This document shows positions 18,349 to 27,503 of a stretch of DNA of 64,000 nt, one piece after another. The notes beneath the pieces are model-generated. The model did not search any database. It was given only the letters and a program-made list of their open reading frames with translations, and was not told the origin of the DNA. Position 1 is the first letter of the stretch. Each line of letters begins with the position of its first letter. Both the position numbers and the translations under genes were made by a program. The stretch comes from CAYMRL01 sp964398985 (GTDB lineage Bacteria > Deinococcota > Deinococci > Deinococcales > Trueperaceae). The DNA lies in NCBI GenBank assembly GCA_964398985.1, contig CAYNOS010000006.1, forward strand, positions 22,782 to 86,781, written 5' to 3'.

Positions 18349-19506
18349 ATGCCTTGGTCCCAACCGACGCCTCTGCAGGTGCGAAGCAGCCCGTCGGTCC
18401 TGCGTCCGTGGCTGAGGTTGGGCATGCTCGCCATGCTGCTGCTCGTCAGCAGCGCCGCCGCCCAGATCTCGGCACCGGCCTTCGGAACGCGCGGCGAGGT
18501 CGAAAGGGCTCTCGTCGACTCGTTCATGCTGGCTTTCCGCTCGGCGGTGAGCGCCGCGACCGGCATCGAGGTCCGCAACGGCGACTTGATCACGCCTGGC
18601 ATCGCAGGCAGCCTCGAGCCCGAGTTCGCGAAGCTGATCGCCGAGTTGGACGCTGCTCGCTACGCGGTGAGCGGCGAGATCGCACGGCTCGAGGGCGCGC
18701 TCGGAGACCCCTACACGGTCAACCTGATCGTGGTCGATGCCGAGCGTGACCGCTCGACCGACCTGATCAGCGCCTCGCTGTCGTCCCAATCGGTGACAGC
18801 TACCGCCGCCTTGCTGGCGTCGGAGGTCGCCGCGTTCACGACCGCGCTGATCGAGTTGCCGCGCGGGAACGCCGGCCTGTTCGTCTCGAGCGAGCCGGGC
18901 GACGCCCAGGTCTTCGTCAACGGAGTGTCTCTCGGCCGCACGTCACGCCTGGACGTGGCGATGATCGAGCCGGGGCGCTATCGCTTGGAGGTCCGGAAGG
19001 AGGGATTCCTGCCCGAGGTCAGGATGATCGAGCTGCGGCCGAACGACACCAACATGCTTCACGTCATCCTGACGGCCATCTCCGGCGGCAGCATCCAGCT
19101 CTCCAGCACTCCCAGGGCGCGCGTGCTCCTCGACGGCGCCAGCGTCGGCACCACCCCGCTCACGGTCGCCGCTGCTCCCGGGCCACACACGGTGACGCTG
19201 CTGCGTGACGGGTTCGTCGAGGAGACGGTCGAGGTGCTGGTGCGCAACTACCGGGTCACGAGGGTCACCAGCAACCTGACGCCGGCCTTGGAACCGCTCG
19301 TCTACTGGGACGAAGAGCGCCAGTGGCTGATCTTCATCGACGGGATCCTGCAGCCGGGCGGTCACGCCGTCGGGTTGCAGCCGGGACTGCGGAACTTCGA
19401 GTTGAGACGCGGCAGCGAGGTCTACACCTACCTGAAGGCGGTGCCGGAGAACGGCGCGTTCCGGCTCGACCTCGAGACCGGCGAGCTGCTCCCCCTCGGT
19501 GGTTGA
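18349..19506 (+). CDS. Exported PEGA-domain protein
   Basis: The 385-residue protein has an N-terminal signal or anchor (about 20-42) and two consecutive PEGA repeats (about 178-250 and 250-320), recognisable by GLFVSSEPGDAQVFVNGVSLG and IQLSSTPRARVLLDGASVG. PEGA domains are surface beta-sandwich repeats often found in S-layer-type or envelope proteins. The N-terminal part (45-170) looks helical and I do not recognise it. Despite the signal segment the gene is preceded by a TATAAT box seven bases from the ATG. It converges on the barrel-like gene (12-base gap). Confidence 0.8.
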   Translation: MPWSQPTPLQVRSSPSVLRPWLRLGMLAMLLLVSSAAAQISAPAFGTRGEVERALVDSFMLAFRSAVSAATGIEVRNGDLITPGIAGSLEPEFAKLIAELDAARYAVSGEIARLEGALGDPYTVNLIVVDAERDRSTDLISASLSSQSVTATAALLASEVAAFTTALIELPRGNAGLFVSSEPGDAQVFVNGVSLGRTSRLDVAMIEPGRYRLEVRKEGFLPEVRMIELRPNDTNMLHVILTAISGGSIQLSSTPRARVLLDGASVGTTPLTVAAAPGPHTVTLLRDGFVEETVEVLVRNYRVTRVTSNLTPALEPLVYWDEERQWLIFIDGILQPGGHAVGLQPGLRNFELRRGSEVYTYLKAVPENGAFRLDLETGELLPLGG

Positions 19507-19518
19507 TGTCCGCGGGCG

Positions 19519-20553
19519 TCAGCGGAGCTCGGCAGGCAGCGAGTAGCCGACGCTGAGCCCGTAGCTGGCACCGCCCTGAGCCCCGAAAGCGGCCGCGTGC
19601 GCGCCCACCAGCAGCGTTCCGGGACCGATGCCGGCTTGATACGTGCCGTGGGCGCGGTAGGCGGCTAGGTCGCTGCGGTACGGCTCGGCCGCCGCGAACA
19701 CCGAGACCACGTGACCGTTGGCCAGGCGCTCGGTCAACTCGACGGAGCCTCCGGGCAGCAGCCTGTCGCCTGCCAGCCCCGCGCTGAGCGTGAAGTGCCA
19801 GTCGGGCGCGCGGCCGCGCCCCAGCACCAGCCCCGCGCCGAGCGCAACATGGGCGCTGGAGGCCTGCGGCGCGCGGTAGCCGGACAGCAGCAACCGCAGT
19901 TCGTTGTCGGCGAACGCCCTCAGCCACCGCAGACGGAGATCGGCGCGGGTAGCGAACCCGCCGCCGACCAGGTAGACCTCGGGATCGACCTCCAAGACCA
20001 GTGAGCGGTTGAGCCGCCCGCTGCCGGCCATGCGCAGTCCGTAACCGGCCTCGCCGGCGGCGAGCGCGCGGAAACGCGGTCGTTCACCGGTGACGGCCGC
20101 GAGGGGGTCGAAGCGGTCGGCGTCGTGACTGAACGCTGCGAGTGCGACCCTGAGGGCCGCCGGACCCACGACACCGCGAGCCGTCAGCTCGGCCTGCGCT
20201 GCGCCGTCGGTCCTGAGGGCAGCATCGAGTTCGATCACGACGTTGCCGAGCGGTCCGAAAGCACGGTTCTCGCTGAGGGCGAAATCGAGTTGGGCCGCGT
20301 CGGCTACAGTGACGGCGAGGTCCACGGTGGCGCTCCCGGCGCGGCCACCGACGAGGCCGAGCGTGAGGGCGGGAGCCGCCGCGCCCGAGGGGTCGACGCT
20401 GCCCCAGAGCGAGACGGAGAACTCCTGAGCGAGAGCCGCGGGCGCCGTCGCTGCCACGAGCCACGCAGCCAGTCCGGTCACGAGCGCGCGCAGGAGCCGC
20501 GGCCGACCTCCTGTGGCGACCGAAGACCGCGACCCCAGCGGGAACCTTGGCAT
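19519..20553 (-). CDS. Exported protein, probable outer-membrane beta-barrel
   Basis: The 344-residue protein starts with a basic region and a hydrophobic signal segment ending in APAALAQEF. The mature part is a run of alternating, amphipathic strands (for example VDLAVTVADAAQLDFAL, LRLLLSGYRAP, WHFTLSAGLAGD) typical of a barrel, ending ASYGLSVGYSLPAELR. I do not recognise a specific family. ATG 20553 is chosen over an upstream GTG/ATG because the signal peptide follows it directly and a TAGGCT box stands five bases upstream. An alternative is a soluble beta-helix or adhesin. Confidence 0.6.
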   Translation of the reverse strand: MPRFPLGSRSSVATGGRPRLLRALVTGLAAWLVAATAPAALAQEFSVSLWGSVDPSGAAAPALTLGLVGGRAGSATVDLAVTVADAAQLDFALSENRAFGPLGNVVIELDAALRTDGAAQAELTARGVVGPAALRVALAAFSHDADRFDPLAAVTGERPRFRALAAGEAGYGLRMAGSGRLNRSLVLEVDPEVYLVGGGFATRADLRLRWLRAFADNELRLLLSGYRAPQASSAHVALGAGLVLGRGRAPDWHFTLSAGLAGDRLLPGGSVELTERLANGHVVSVFAAAEPYRSDLAAYRAHGTYQAGIGPGTLLVGAHAAAFGAQGGASYGLSVGYSLPAELR

Positions 20554-20558
20554 GCAGT

Positions 20559-20564
20559 AGCCTA
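20559..20564 (-). promoter_or_regulatory. -10 box TAGGCT upstream of the barrel-like gene
   Basis: Minus-strand box with five bases to ATG 20553. It is slightly closer than the other leaderless examples here. Confidence 0.45.
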
Positions 20565-20583
20565 CTGCCTCAGGACCTGGTGT

Positions 20584-20589
20584 TACGAT
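20584..20589 (+). promoter_or_regulatory. -10 box TACGAT for glgP
   Basis: Predicted transcript start near 20596, leaving a 28-nt leader containing GAAGGG before ATG 20624. Confidence 0.5.
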
Positions 20590-20623
20590 GTCGCGGCTCC
20601 CGACCTGAAGGGCATTGCGCTGT

Positions 20624-23173
20624 ATGAACACTCTCGGAACCCTCACGATCACTCCCAGGCTGCCTGCCGGCATCGGTCGCCTGGCTGAGCTGGCCGCGAA
20701 CCTCTACTGGACCTGGCAGCCGGACGCCCGCACGCTCTTCCGCCGTCTCGACGAGAAGCTGTGGGAGCGCGTCAACCACAACCCGGTCGCTCTTCTGCGC
20801 GACGTCGCTCAGGAGCGCCTGGTGGCGTCCGCCGCCGACCCCGAGTACCTGAGCGCGTACGAGGCGGTCATCGACCGCTTCGACGCCTACCTCCAGCGCC
20901 CCGGCTGGTTCTCCGAGTCAGCGAACGGCGGTGCCTGCGAGGCGACCGATCGCTACGCCTACTTCTGCGCGGAGTACGGGTGGCACGAGTCGCTCGCTCT
21001 CTACTCGGGTGGGCTGGGGGTGCTGGCGGGCGATCACACCAAGGCGGCCTCCGACCTTGGCGTGCCGCTGGTGGCCGTTGGGCTCTACTACCCCGAGGGG
21101 TACTTCCACCAGCGGATCTCCGAGGATGGCCGGCAGACCCCGGTCTACGTCCGCAACGAAGCGACCGCCCTGCCGCTGGAACTGGCCACCGACGAGGACG
21201 CTCAGGTGGTGACGGTGAGCGTCGCGATCTTCGGACGCGATGTCCACGTGAGGGCATGGCGCACCTGTGTCGGCCGGGTGGAGGTGCTGCTGCTCGACAC
21301 CGACTTCGACGGCAACCACGAGGCCGACAGGCAGCTGCTCAAGCGGCTCTACGGCGGCGACACCCGCACGCGCATCGCGCAGGAGATGGTGCTTGGCGTC
21401 GCTGGGGTGCGGATGCTGAGGGCGCTCGGGATCGCGCCGACCAGTTGGCATATGAACGAAGGCCACAGCGCCTTCATGGCGCTCGAACGCTGCCGTGAGC
21501 TGGTGGCCGCCGGGCTCGAGTTCGCCGCCGCTCGCGAGGCGGTCACCGCCAGCACCTTGTTCACGGTTCACACCCCGGTCGCGGCAGGCAACGATGCGTT
21601 CGGCTTCGATCTGGTCGCCGCCTGCTTCGGCGGCTTCTGGAGCTCCCTGGGGCTCGATGAAGAGGCTTTCTTGGCGCTCGGCAGGGCCGACCACGGCTGG
21701 GGCGACGTCTACAGCATGCCGGCCCTGGCGCTGCGGTTCTCGTCCGGGCGCAACGGCGTGGCACAGCTGCACGGCGAGACGAGCCGGCGCATCTGGTCGA
21801 GCCTGTGGCCAGGCGTGCCCGTGGAGGAAGTGCCGATCGGCCACGTCACCAACGGGGTGCACCTGGCGACCTGGATGGCTCCTCAGATGAGGGCACTGGC
21901 CGAGGAGGTCTTGGGCGCCCGGCTCCACGACATCGGCAGCGACGTTGCCGCCTGGCAGGCGTTCAACGACGTCGACCCGGCCCGCCTGTGGGAGACGCGC
22001 ATGGCGATGAAGGCGCAGAGCGTGCGCTTCCTGCGCCGCAGGGTCATCCGGCAGTTGGAGCGCCAGGAGGCCAGCCCAACCAGCGTCGGCGCCGGCACGC
22101 GGCTGTTCGATCCGAACGTGTTGACGATCGGCTTCGCCAGGCGGTTCGCCAGCTACAAGCGCGCCACGCTGATCCTGCAAGACCTGCAGCGTCTCGAGAA
22201 GCTGCTCAACGACGAGGAGCGACCCGTTCAGCTGGTCTTCGCGGGCAAGGCGCACCCCGCCGACGAGCCCGGCCAGGCGCTGATCACCTCGATCCACAAC
22301 TTGTCGAAAGACTCGCGCTTCGCCGGCAAGGTGCTGTTCGTCGAGGACTACGACATGGCGATAGGGCGCGCCTTGACGCGCGGCGTGGACGTGTGGCTGA
22401 ACAACCCGCGTCGCCCCCTCGAGGCCTCCGGCACCAGCGGTCAGAAGGCCGCCATGAACGGGATCCTGAACCTCTCGATCCTCGACGGCTGGTGGCCGGA
22501 AGGCTTCACCGGCGACAACGGCTGGGCCATCGGGAACGGCCGCAGCTACGCGGACCCGGAGCGAGCCGACGCTGCCGACGCGGACTCTCTCTACGCCCTT
22601 CTCGAGAACGAGGTGGTCCCGCTCTACTACGGCCGCAACGAGGACGGGCTGCCGCTCGGATGGCTGCGCCGCTCGGCCGCCGCCATCGCCTACGTGGCGC
22701 CGCGGTTCAACGCCCAGCGGATGGTCAGGCAGTACGTGACGGATTACTACGCTCCCGCCAGCCGCCGAGGAAGCGCGCTGGCAGCGGACGACTACCACGC
22801 CGCGGTCGAGCTCGCCGGCTGGCGCGCACAGGTTAGAGGCGCCTGGTCACAACTGACCCTCACCGCCGGCCGAGCCGAGCGCAGCTTCCTGAGCGTCGGC
22901 GACGAGATCGAAGTGCAGGCCACGGTAACGGCGCCGGGACTCGCAGGCATCGAGCTGCGAGTCGAGGTCGTCTACAGCCGGGAGGAAGACGATCTGCAGG
23001 CTGGCCTCGAGGCCGTGGCGATGACGCGCGTCGCCGAGCGCGGTGACGTGTTCGAGTACCGGGCGCGGTTCAGCCCCAAGCTCAGCGGCCGGGTGGCATA
23101 CGGCGTGCGCTGCTACCCGGTGAACCACCTGTTGGCATCACCTTTCGATGCCTACGCGATCACCTGGGCGTAG
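20624..23173 (+). CDS. glgP: Alpha-glucan phosphorylase (GT35) with DUF3417 N-terminus
   Basis: The 849-residue protein begins with the DUF3417 region of the short bacterial phosphorylases (about 10-110, LAANLYWTWQPDARTLFRRLD). The GT35 core follows, with HMNEGHSAF, HTPVAAGNDAF and the pyridoxal-phosphate lysine K608 in EASGTSGQKAAMNG. It releases glucose-1-phosphate from glycogen or maltodextrin. ATG 20624 is preferred to TTG 20615 because it is preceded by GAAGGG at a usable distance and starts with the family-typical sequence. The 3' end overlaps pgl (opposite strand) by 14 bases. Confidence 0.93.
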   Translation: MNTLGTLTITPRLPAGIGRLAELAANLYWTWQPDARTLFRRLDEKLWERVNHNPVALLRDVAQERLVASAADPEYLSAYEAVIDRFDAYLQRPGWFSESANGGACEATDRYAYFCAEYGWHESLALYSGGLGVLAGDHTKAASDLGVPLVAVGLYYPEGYFHQRISEDGRQTPVYVRNEATALPLELATDEDAQVVTVSVAIFGRDVHVRAWRTCVGRVEVLLLDTDFDGNHEADRQLLKRLYGGDTRTRIAQEMVLGVAGVRMLRALGIAPTSWHMNEGHSAFMALERCRELVAAGLEFAAAREAVTASTLFTVHTPVAAGNDAFGFDLVAACFGGFWSSLGLDEEAFLALGRADHGWGDVYSMPALALRFSSGRNGVAQLHGETSRRIWSSLWPGVPVEEVPIGHVTNGVHLATWMAPQMRALAEEVLGARLHDIGSDVAAWQAFNDVDPARLWETRMAMKAQSVRFLRRRVIRQLERQEASPTSVGAGTRLFDPNVLTIGFARRFASYKRATLILQDLQRLEKLLNDEERPVQLVFAGKAHPADEPGQALITSIHNLSKDSRFAGKVLFVEDYDMAIGRALTRGVDVWLNNPRRPLEASGTSGQKAAMNGILNLSILDGWWPEGFTGDNGWAIGNGRSYADPERADAADADSLYALLENEVVPLYYGRNEDGLPLGWLRRSAAAIAYVAPRFNAQRMVRQYVTDYYAPASRRGSALAADDYHAAVELAGWRAQVRGAWSQLTLTAGRAERSFLSVGDEIEVQATVTAPGLAGIELRVEVVYSREEDDLQAGLEAVAMTRVAERGDVFEYRARFSPKLSGRVAYGVRCYPVNHLLASPFDAYAITWA

Positions 23174-23921
23174 CCAGCGGGGGCAGGCTGTCGGTCACCA
23201 GCAGCAGCCTGTCGACGGCCGTGATGGCCGAAGCCGGTGCGTGGTCGGCGGCCGGAGCACCGTAGGCAGCGTCCGATGAGGTCCCGAAGGTAGCCGGGAA
23301 GGTGAGCCTCAAGGCATCCGCCTTGGCGGCGCCGGTGACCAGGAACATCACGACGCGGCTGGCGCTGAGGGCGGCGACACCGAGACTGAGCCGCCAACCG
23401 TGCTCGGGGACGTCGCAAGCCAGCGCCGTTCGGCGGCTGGCGGCGGCTCCGGTGCCGGGGAAGAGGCTGGCCGTGTGCCCATCGCCACCGATGCCGAGCA
23501 GCGTCAGGTCGAACATGACCGGCTCGCTGCCGAGGCGCTGGCGCAGAACGCGGCCGTAGGCTGCGGCGGACTCGTGTGGGGACTCGAGGATCGGCCACGC
23601 CAGCACGGCTTCGCGGGCTGCCACCTGATCGAAGAGCGCCGCCTTGATGCTCCCGAAGTTGCTGTCCGGGTGGTCGGGCGCCACGAAGCGCTCGTCTCCC
23701 AGCGCGAAGACGACCTGTTCCCAGGGCAGGCGGCGGTTCGACGCCAGGGCGTGGTAGAGCGGCAGCGGCGTGCTTCCACCAGCCAAGCACAAGGCAGCGC
23801 GACCGCGCTTCGCGACGGACGCGGCGATCACGCTCTCGATCACCTGCTGCGCGACTGCCTCCGGCTCAGGCGTGTGGATGACCTCGAGGTGGGCGGCTGT
23901 CCTGGGCAAGAGCCCCTTCAC
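23160..23921 (-). CDS. pgl: 6-phosphogluconolactonase (DevB type)
   Basis: The 253-residue protein shows the SugarP isomerase/DevB motifs CLAGGSTPLPLYHAL, GDERFV with DHPDSNFG, and LGIGGDGHTASLFPG. It hydrolyses 6-phosphogluconolactone in the oxidative pentose phosphate pathway. The start is most likely GTG 23921: GAGGAAG lies five bases upstream, and a TATACT box puts the transcript start about 18 bases before it. A longer frame to 24074 would overlap the divergent HD gene. No glucose-6-phosphate dehydrogenase gene is adjacent. Confidence 0.88.
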   Translation of the reverse strand: MKGLLPRTAAHLEVIHTPEPEAVAQQVIESVIAASVAKRGRAALCLAGGSTPLPLYHALASNRRLPWEQVVFALGDERFVAPDHPDSNFGSIKAALFDQVAAREAVLAWPILESPHESAAAYGRVLRQRLGSEPVMFDLTLLGIGGDGHTASLFPGTGAAASRRTALACDVPEHGWRLSLGVAALSASRVVMFLVTGAAKADALRLTFPATFGTSSDAAYGAPAADHAPASAITAVDRLLLVTDSLPPLATPR

Positions 23922-23945
23922 CTTGACTTCCTCGGCATCGGCCGG

Positions 23946-23951
23946 AGTATA
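23946..23951 (-). promoter_or_regulatory. -10 box TATACT for pgl
   Basis: Minus-strand box giving a short leader of about 18 nt with a Shine-Dalgarno site before GTG 23921. Confidence 0.5.
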
Positions 23952-23990
23952 GCCAAGGCGCGTGAGCGCCCGCGTTCCGGGCCGACTGGG

Positions 23991-23996
23991 TAGACT
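23991..23996 (+). promoter_or_regulatory. -10 box TAGACT, predicted leaderless promoter
   Basis: The box ends six bases before GTG 24003. Confidence 0.6.
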
Positions 23997-24002
23997 CGCC
24001 TG

Positions 24003-24590
24003 GTGAAGCAGACCAAACAGGATGCGTTGGCGCTGATGGAGGAGTGGACGGAGTCCGTCAGCCTCCGCAAGCACATGCTGAGCGTCGCGGCGGCCGTCAC
24101 TGCGTACGCGCGCAAGCTCGGCGAGGACGAGGACCTGTGGGCGCAGGCGGCGCTACTGCACGACTTCGATTACGAGCGCCACCCGAACCCCGACAGGGAC
24201 GAGAGCGGTCACCCCTGGGTCGGGGTCGCCGAGCTGAAGCGGCGCGGCTACCCGAGCGCGGTCAGCGAGGCGATCATGGGCCATGCCGACTACACCGGGG
24301 TGGCGCGCGAGTCGCTGCTCGCCAAGGTCCTGTTCGCTTGCGACGAGCTAACCGGTCTGATCACCGCGGCCGTGCTGGTGAGGCCCGACAAGGACATCGC
24401 GGGGCTCGAGATTACGAGCCTCAAGAAGAAGTTCAAGGACAAGGCGTTCGCGCGCGGCGTGAGCCGCGAGGACGTGCTCAAGGGCGCCGAGGAGTTGGGC
24501 GTCGACGTGTGGGAGCACGCTCAGTTCGTTCTCGACGCGATGAAGGCGGCTGCTGCCGAGCTGGGGCTCGATGGCCGCCTCGCTGCCTGA
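24003..24590 (+). CDS. HD-domain hydrolase
   Basis: The 195-residue protein is a small HD-superfamily phosphohydrolase with metal ligands H24, H53-D54 (LLHDFDYERH) and a later conserved Asp in FACDELTGLI. It matches the family of stand-alone HD proteins found in many bacteria, with unknown nucleotide substrate. GTG 24003 is preceded by a TAGACT box at six bases. It converges on lepB with a nine-base gap. Confidence 0.85.
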   Translation: MKQTKQDALALMEEWTESVSLRKHMLSVAAAVTAYARKLGEDEDLWAQAALLHDFDYERHPNPDRDESGHPWVGVAELKRRGYPSAVSEAIMGHADYTGVARESLLAKVLFACDELTGLITAAVLVRPDKDIAGLEITSLKKKFKDKAFARGVSREDVLKGAEELGVDVWEHAQFVLDAMKAAAAELGLDGRLAA

Positions 24591-24599
24591 CGAATCATC

Positions 24600-25115
24600 T
24601 CACCAGGGCAGCCGGATCACCAGCACGACCCGACCCTTGAGCGCCGCCGTCGCCACCGGCCCGAAGGATCGCGAGTCGCGACTGGCCAGCGGTAGGCGGT
24701 TGTCGCCTAGCACGTACAGCGAACCGCTAGGCACCGACCTCGCTACAGCACTGGCGGCCCCGCTCAGCTCGGGATCGCCCCAAGTGACCGGGCTTCCGTC
24801 GACGCTCACGACGCCCTCGGCGATCTCGACGGTAGCCCCGCCGCCGGCGATCACGCGCTTGACCAGCGTCGCTCCGTCCCCCGGCGCGGCGAGCACTACG
24901 ACGTCACCGGGGCGCTCGCCGCCGCTGCCGCCGAACAGCTTGTCGAGACCGGGGCGCACCAGTAAGACGGCGTCGCCATCGTCGAGGTAGGGCGCCATGC
25001 TGTCGCCGGCGACACGCATGGGCGCCAGCGCGTGGGAGTAGAGCAGCCAACCGAGCACGACTCCGGCCAAGAGCGCCGCCGTCCCCCGCAACCAACGCCG
25101 CCAGCGTCCCGCCAC
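24600..25115 (-). CDS. lepB: Signal peptidase I
   Basis: The 171-residue form has an N-terminal membrane anchor (about 11-28), the catalytic serine S39 in GDSMAPY, the general base K86 in LVKRVIA, and the C-terminal LGDNRLPLASRDSRSFGPV box. It removes signal peptides from exported proteins such as those at 5881 and 18349. I prefer GTG 25115, which gives a normal basic N-terminus and lies 31 bases after the patatin stop. An in-frame start at 25205 would overlap the patatin gene by 59 bases and add 30 atypical residues. Confidence 0.88.
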   Translation of the reverse strand: MAGRWRRWLRGTAALLAGVVLGWLLYSHALAPMRVAGDSMAPYLDDGDAVLLVRPGLDKLFGGSGGERPGDVVVLAAPGDGATLVKRVIAGGGATVEIAEGVVSVDGSPVTWGDPELSGAASAVARSVPSGSLYVLGDNRLPLASRDSRSFGPVATAALKGRVVLVIRLPW

Positions 25116-25146
25116 TAGCCGAGCTTGGCTCTGGTTCGCGGGCAGC

Positions 25147-26031
25147 TCAGACCGGCGCCGCCAGTTCCAAGTGCCCGCCTTGGGCAACCAGCGAACCCCA
25201 GCCACCGCATTCGCTCAACGCCTTCTCGGCCGCCTCCTCGCCGATGTCGATGATCCGCCGGTACTCGGTGAACGACTCGAAGCCGAAGCCGGGCATGGGC
25301 ATGCGGATGCGGAGATCGGCAGGCGAGAGGCTCGCCTGGATGTCCACCAGGATCGACTGCATGATGTCGGACGAGCGGAGCACCATCTGGACCATGGGGT
25401 TGCGGCGCTGAAGCTTGAAGGTGGCCACCGTCCGTTCCCACCAGGTGCCCTCTTGCTCGGGGGTGAGGAACTCCGCGTAGCGCGCCGGAGTGACGTCGGA
25501 GGCGACGGTGCGGTTGGCGCCGATCGCGGTGGCGGCAGCCACCGGCAGATTGTTGACGATGCCCCCGTCGGCTAGGGTCCTGCCAAGGAACTGGATCGGC
25601 TCGAACGCGCCGGGAAAGCTACTCGATGCCCTCACCGAAGTGATGAGGTCGCCCTCGGTGATCAGCACCGATTCGCCGGTCTCGACGTCGGTGGTGGTGA
25701 TGGCCAGCGGCAATTCGAGCTCCTCGAAGGTGGCCGGCAAGTGTTCGGCGAGGAACCGCTCGAAGCGGTTGCCCTTGATGAGGCCGTTCTTCATCGAGAA
25801 GTCGACGACGTCGCGCCAACCGGTCGTCTCGACCAGGTCTTGCATGTCGGCGGCACGTGCCCCCGAGGCGTAGAGCGCCCCGAGGATGGCGCCCATCGAG
25901 GTGCCGGCCACCACGTCGAACTCGCCTCCGTGGCGCTCCAACGCCTTTAGCACCCCGATGTGCGCGAACCCTCGGGCGCCGCCTCCGGACAGGACCAGGC
26001 CCACGCGGAGTTCTTTTGCCTGACGCTTCAT
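25147..26031 (-). CDS. Patatin-like phospholipase (RssA/YchK type)
   Basis: The 294-residue protein has the patatin oxyanion-hole motif SGGGARG, the nucleophile motif GTSMG and the catalytic aspartate in ADGGIVNN. Bacterial members of this type are cytoplasmic or membrane-associated acyl hydrolases. The ATG at 26031 lies exactly six bases after a TAGCAT box, so the transcript is predicted leaderless. lepB follows and may be in the same operon. Confidence 0.9.
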   Translation of the reverse strand: MKRQAKELRVGLVLSGGGARGFAHIGVLKALERHGGEFDVVAGTSMGAILGALYASGARAADMQDLVETTGWRDVVDFSMKNGLIKGNRFERFLAEHLPATFEELELPLAITTTDVETGESVLITEGDLITSVRASSSFPGAFEPIQFLGRTLADGGIVNNLPVAAATAIGANRTVASDVTPARYAEFLTPEQEGTWWERTVATFKLQRRNPMVQMVLRSSDIMQSILVDIQASLSPADLRIRMPMPGFGFESFTEYRRIIDIGEEAAEKALSECGGWGSLVAQGGHLELAAPV

Positions 26032-26037
26032 GGGCGG

Positions 26038-26043
26038 ATGCTA
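26038..26043 (-). promoter_or_regulatory. -10 box TAGCAT, predicted leaderless promoter
   Basis: Minus-strand box ending six bases before ATG 26031. Confidence 0.6.
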
Positions 26044-26082
26044 GCACCCAACCTTGAAAGGCTCCGGCGCGGCGCGTCGGCC

Positions 26083-27366
26083 TCAGTCCTCGGAGCTGGG
26101 CTCCACGACCCTCAGCGTGACCGTCACCTCGCGCGTTTCGCCGCCGCGCCAGACGACCAGGTCGACCTCGTCACCGTCATCGAGTCCCAGCACCAGGCGT
26201 TGCAGGTCGGTGACGTTGCTGAGGCCCTGACCGTTGGCGGAGACGATGATGTCGCCCCCTGCGGGGTAGGTCCTGCCGGCGATGTTGGCTTCGTACGTGG
26301 CCGCGATGAGTCCCGCCTCCGCGGCGGGGCCCCCGGCCTCCACCGACAGCACGACGACGCCCTCGTCCGGCATGCCGAGCAGAGAGCGGGCGTCGGCAGG
26401 GAAGTCACTGGCGGCGGTGCCGCTGATGCCGATGCGCGGCCGCGAAGTGATGTTCAGGGCGTCCGCGTAGAGACCCACGAAACCGCCGGCCTGCATCATC
26501 GGGAGCGCCTCGGCTACCAGCGTGCTGGGAACCGCGAAGCCGATGCCGATGTTGCCCGCCTGCCCGCTCACCGAGACGCCGGGCACGATCATCGTGTTGA
26601 CGCCGAGCAAGCGGCCGGACGAGTCGAGCAGGGGTCCGCCGGAGTTGCCCGGGTTGATGGCCGCGTCTGTCTGGATCATCTCGATCTGGATGCGGCCGAT
26701 CGAGGGCAGCTCGCGCCCGATCGCAGAGACGATCCCTTGCGTCACCGTCGACTGCAGGCCGAAGGGGTTGCCGATGGCGATGACCTTCTGGCCGACCCTG
26801 GCCCCGTTCGAATCGGCCAGCTCGACGGGTCGGACTCCCTCGGGCAGCTGCGAGGGGTCGTCGAGGACCAGCAGCGCCACGTCGAAGTCGGGGTTGGCGC
26901 CGAGCACGCTGACGGCCAGCTCGTCTTCGGTGCCGGGGAACACGACCGAAATCGAGGCTCCCGAGCGCATCGCGACGCTGTCCTGTTCCAGAGCGGACTG
27001 CACGACGTGATAGTTGGTGAGGATCTGACCGCCCTCGGCGATCACGAAGCCGGAGCCGCTGCCCTGGATGACCTCGGGCTGCGTGATGTCGGGGATCAGG
27101 TCGCGGAACTGCGGCGGTAGGAAGGGCAAGACCTCGGACCAGGGATCGATACGCTCGCCCCTCACCTCGACGTTCACCGCTACCACGCTGGGACCGACGG
27201 CAGCGATCACGTCGATGGTGTTCTGTTCGTCCTGGAGCCTGGCCCCGGTCTCGGCCAGGGGGGGCACCGCCTGCGCGCGTATGCCGGCGTTGGGCAGCCA
27301 CACCGCGACGGCGACGAGACCGATCAGGACGGCGGAGAGCAAGAGTGGAAGACGGCTTCTGGCCAT
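26083..27366 (-). CDS. HtrA/DegP-like serine protease with PDZ domain
   Basis: The 427-residue protein has one N-terminal membrane or signal segment (about 5-28), a trypsin-like domain (about 55-305) with the triad in TNYHVV, DFDVALLVLD and NPGNSGGPL, and a single C-terminal PDZ domain (about 315-420). It belongs to the S1C family of envelope proteases that degrade misfolded exported proteins. ATG 27366 is preceded at some distance by AAAGGAG and a TACTTT box (27404-27409). It is divergent from the small hypothetical gene at 27504. Confidence 0.9.
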   Translation of the reverse strand: MARSRLPLLLSAVLIGLVAVAVWLPNAGIRAQAVPPLAETGARLQDEQNTIDVIAAVGPSVVAVNVEVRGERIDPWSEVLPFLPPQFRDLIPDITQPEVIQGSGSGFVIAEGGQILTNYHVVQSALEQDSVAMRSGASISVVFPGTEDELAVSVLGANPDFDVALLVLDDPSQLPEGVRPVELADSNGARVGQKVIAIGNPFGLQSTVTQGIVSAIGRELPSIGRIQIEMIQTDAAINPGNSGGPLLDSSGRLLGVNTMIVPGVSVSGQAGNIGIGFAVPSTLVAEALPMMQAGGFVGLYADALNITSRPRIGISGTAASDFPADARSLLGMPDEGVVVLSVEAGGPAAEAGLIAATYEANIAGRTYPAGGDIIVSANGQGLSNVTDLQRLVLGLDDGDEVDLVVWRGGETREVTVTLRVVEPSSED

Positions 27367-27403
27367 ATGCTTCGTTGGCTCCTTTCGTTACAAGCCACTC
27401 ATG

Positions 27404-27409
27404 AAAGTA
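27404..27409 (-). promoter_or_regulatory. Candidate -10 box TACTTT for the HtrA-like gene
   Basis: Minus-strand box; transcript start predicted near 27397 with a leader of about 31 nt containing AAAGGAG. Confidence 0.4.
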
Positions 27410-27491
27410 ACGCCGTGCCGTGAAAGCCGCTGTAGTCGGAGGTGAGAGGGCATGAGACTCGCCGAGCGGCACGCCCCCACGGTGACTGGGG

Positions 27492-27497
27492 TACGCT
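27492..27497 (+). promoter_or_regulatory. -10 box TACGCT, predicted leaderless promoter
   Basis: The box ends six bases before GTG 27504. Confidence 0.55.
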
Positions 27498-27503
27498 CGC
27501 GGT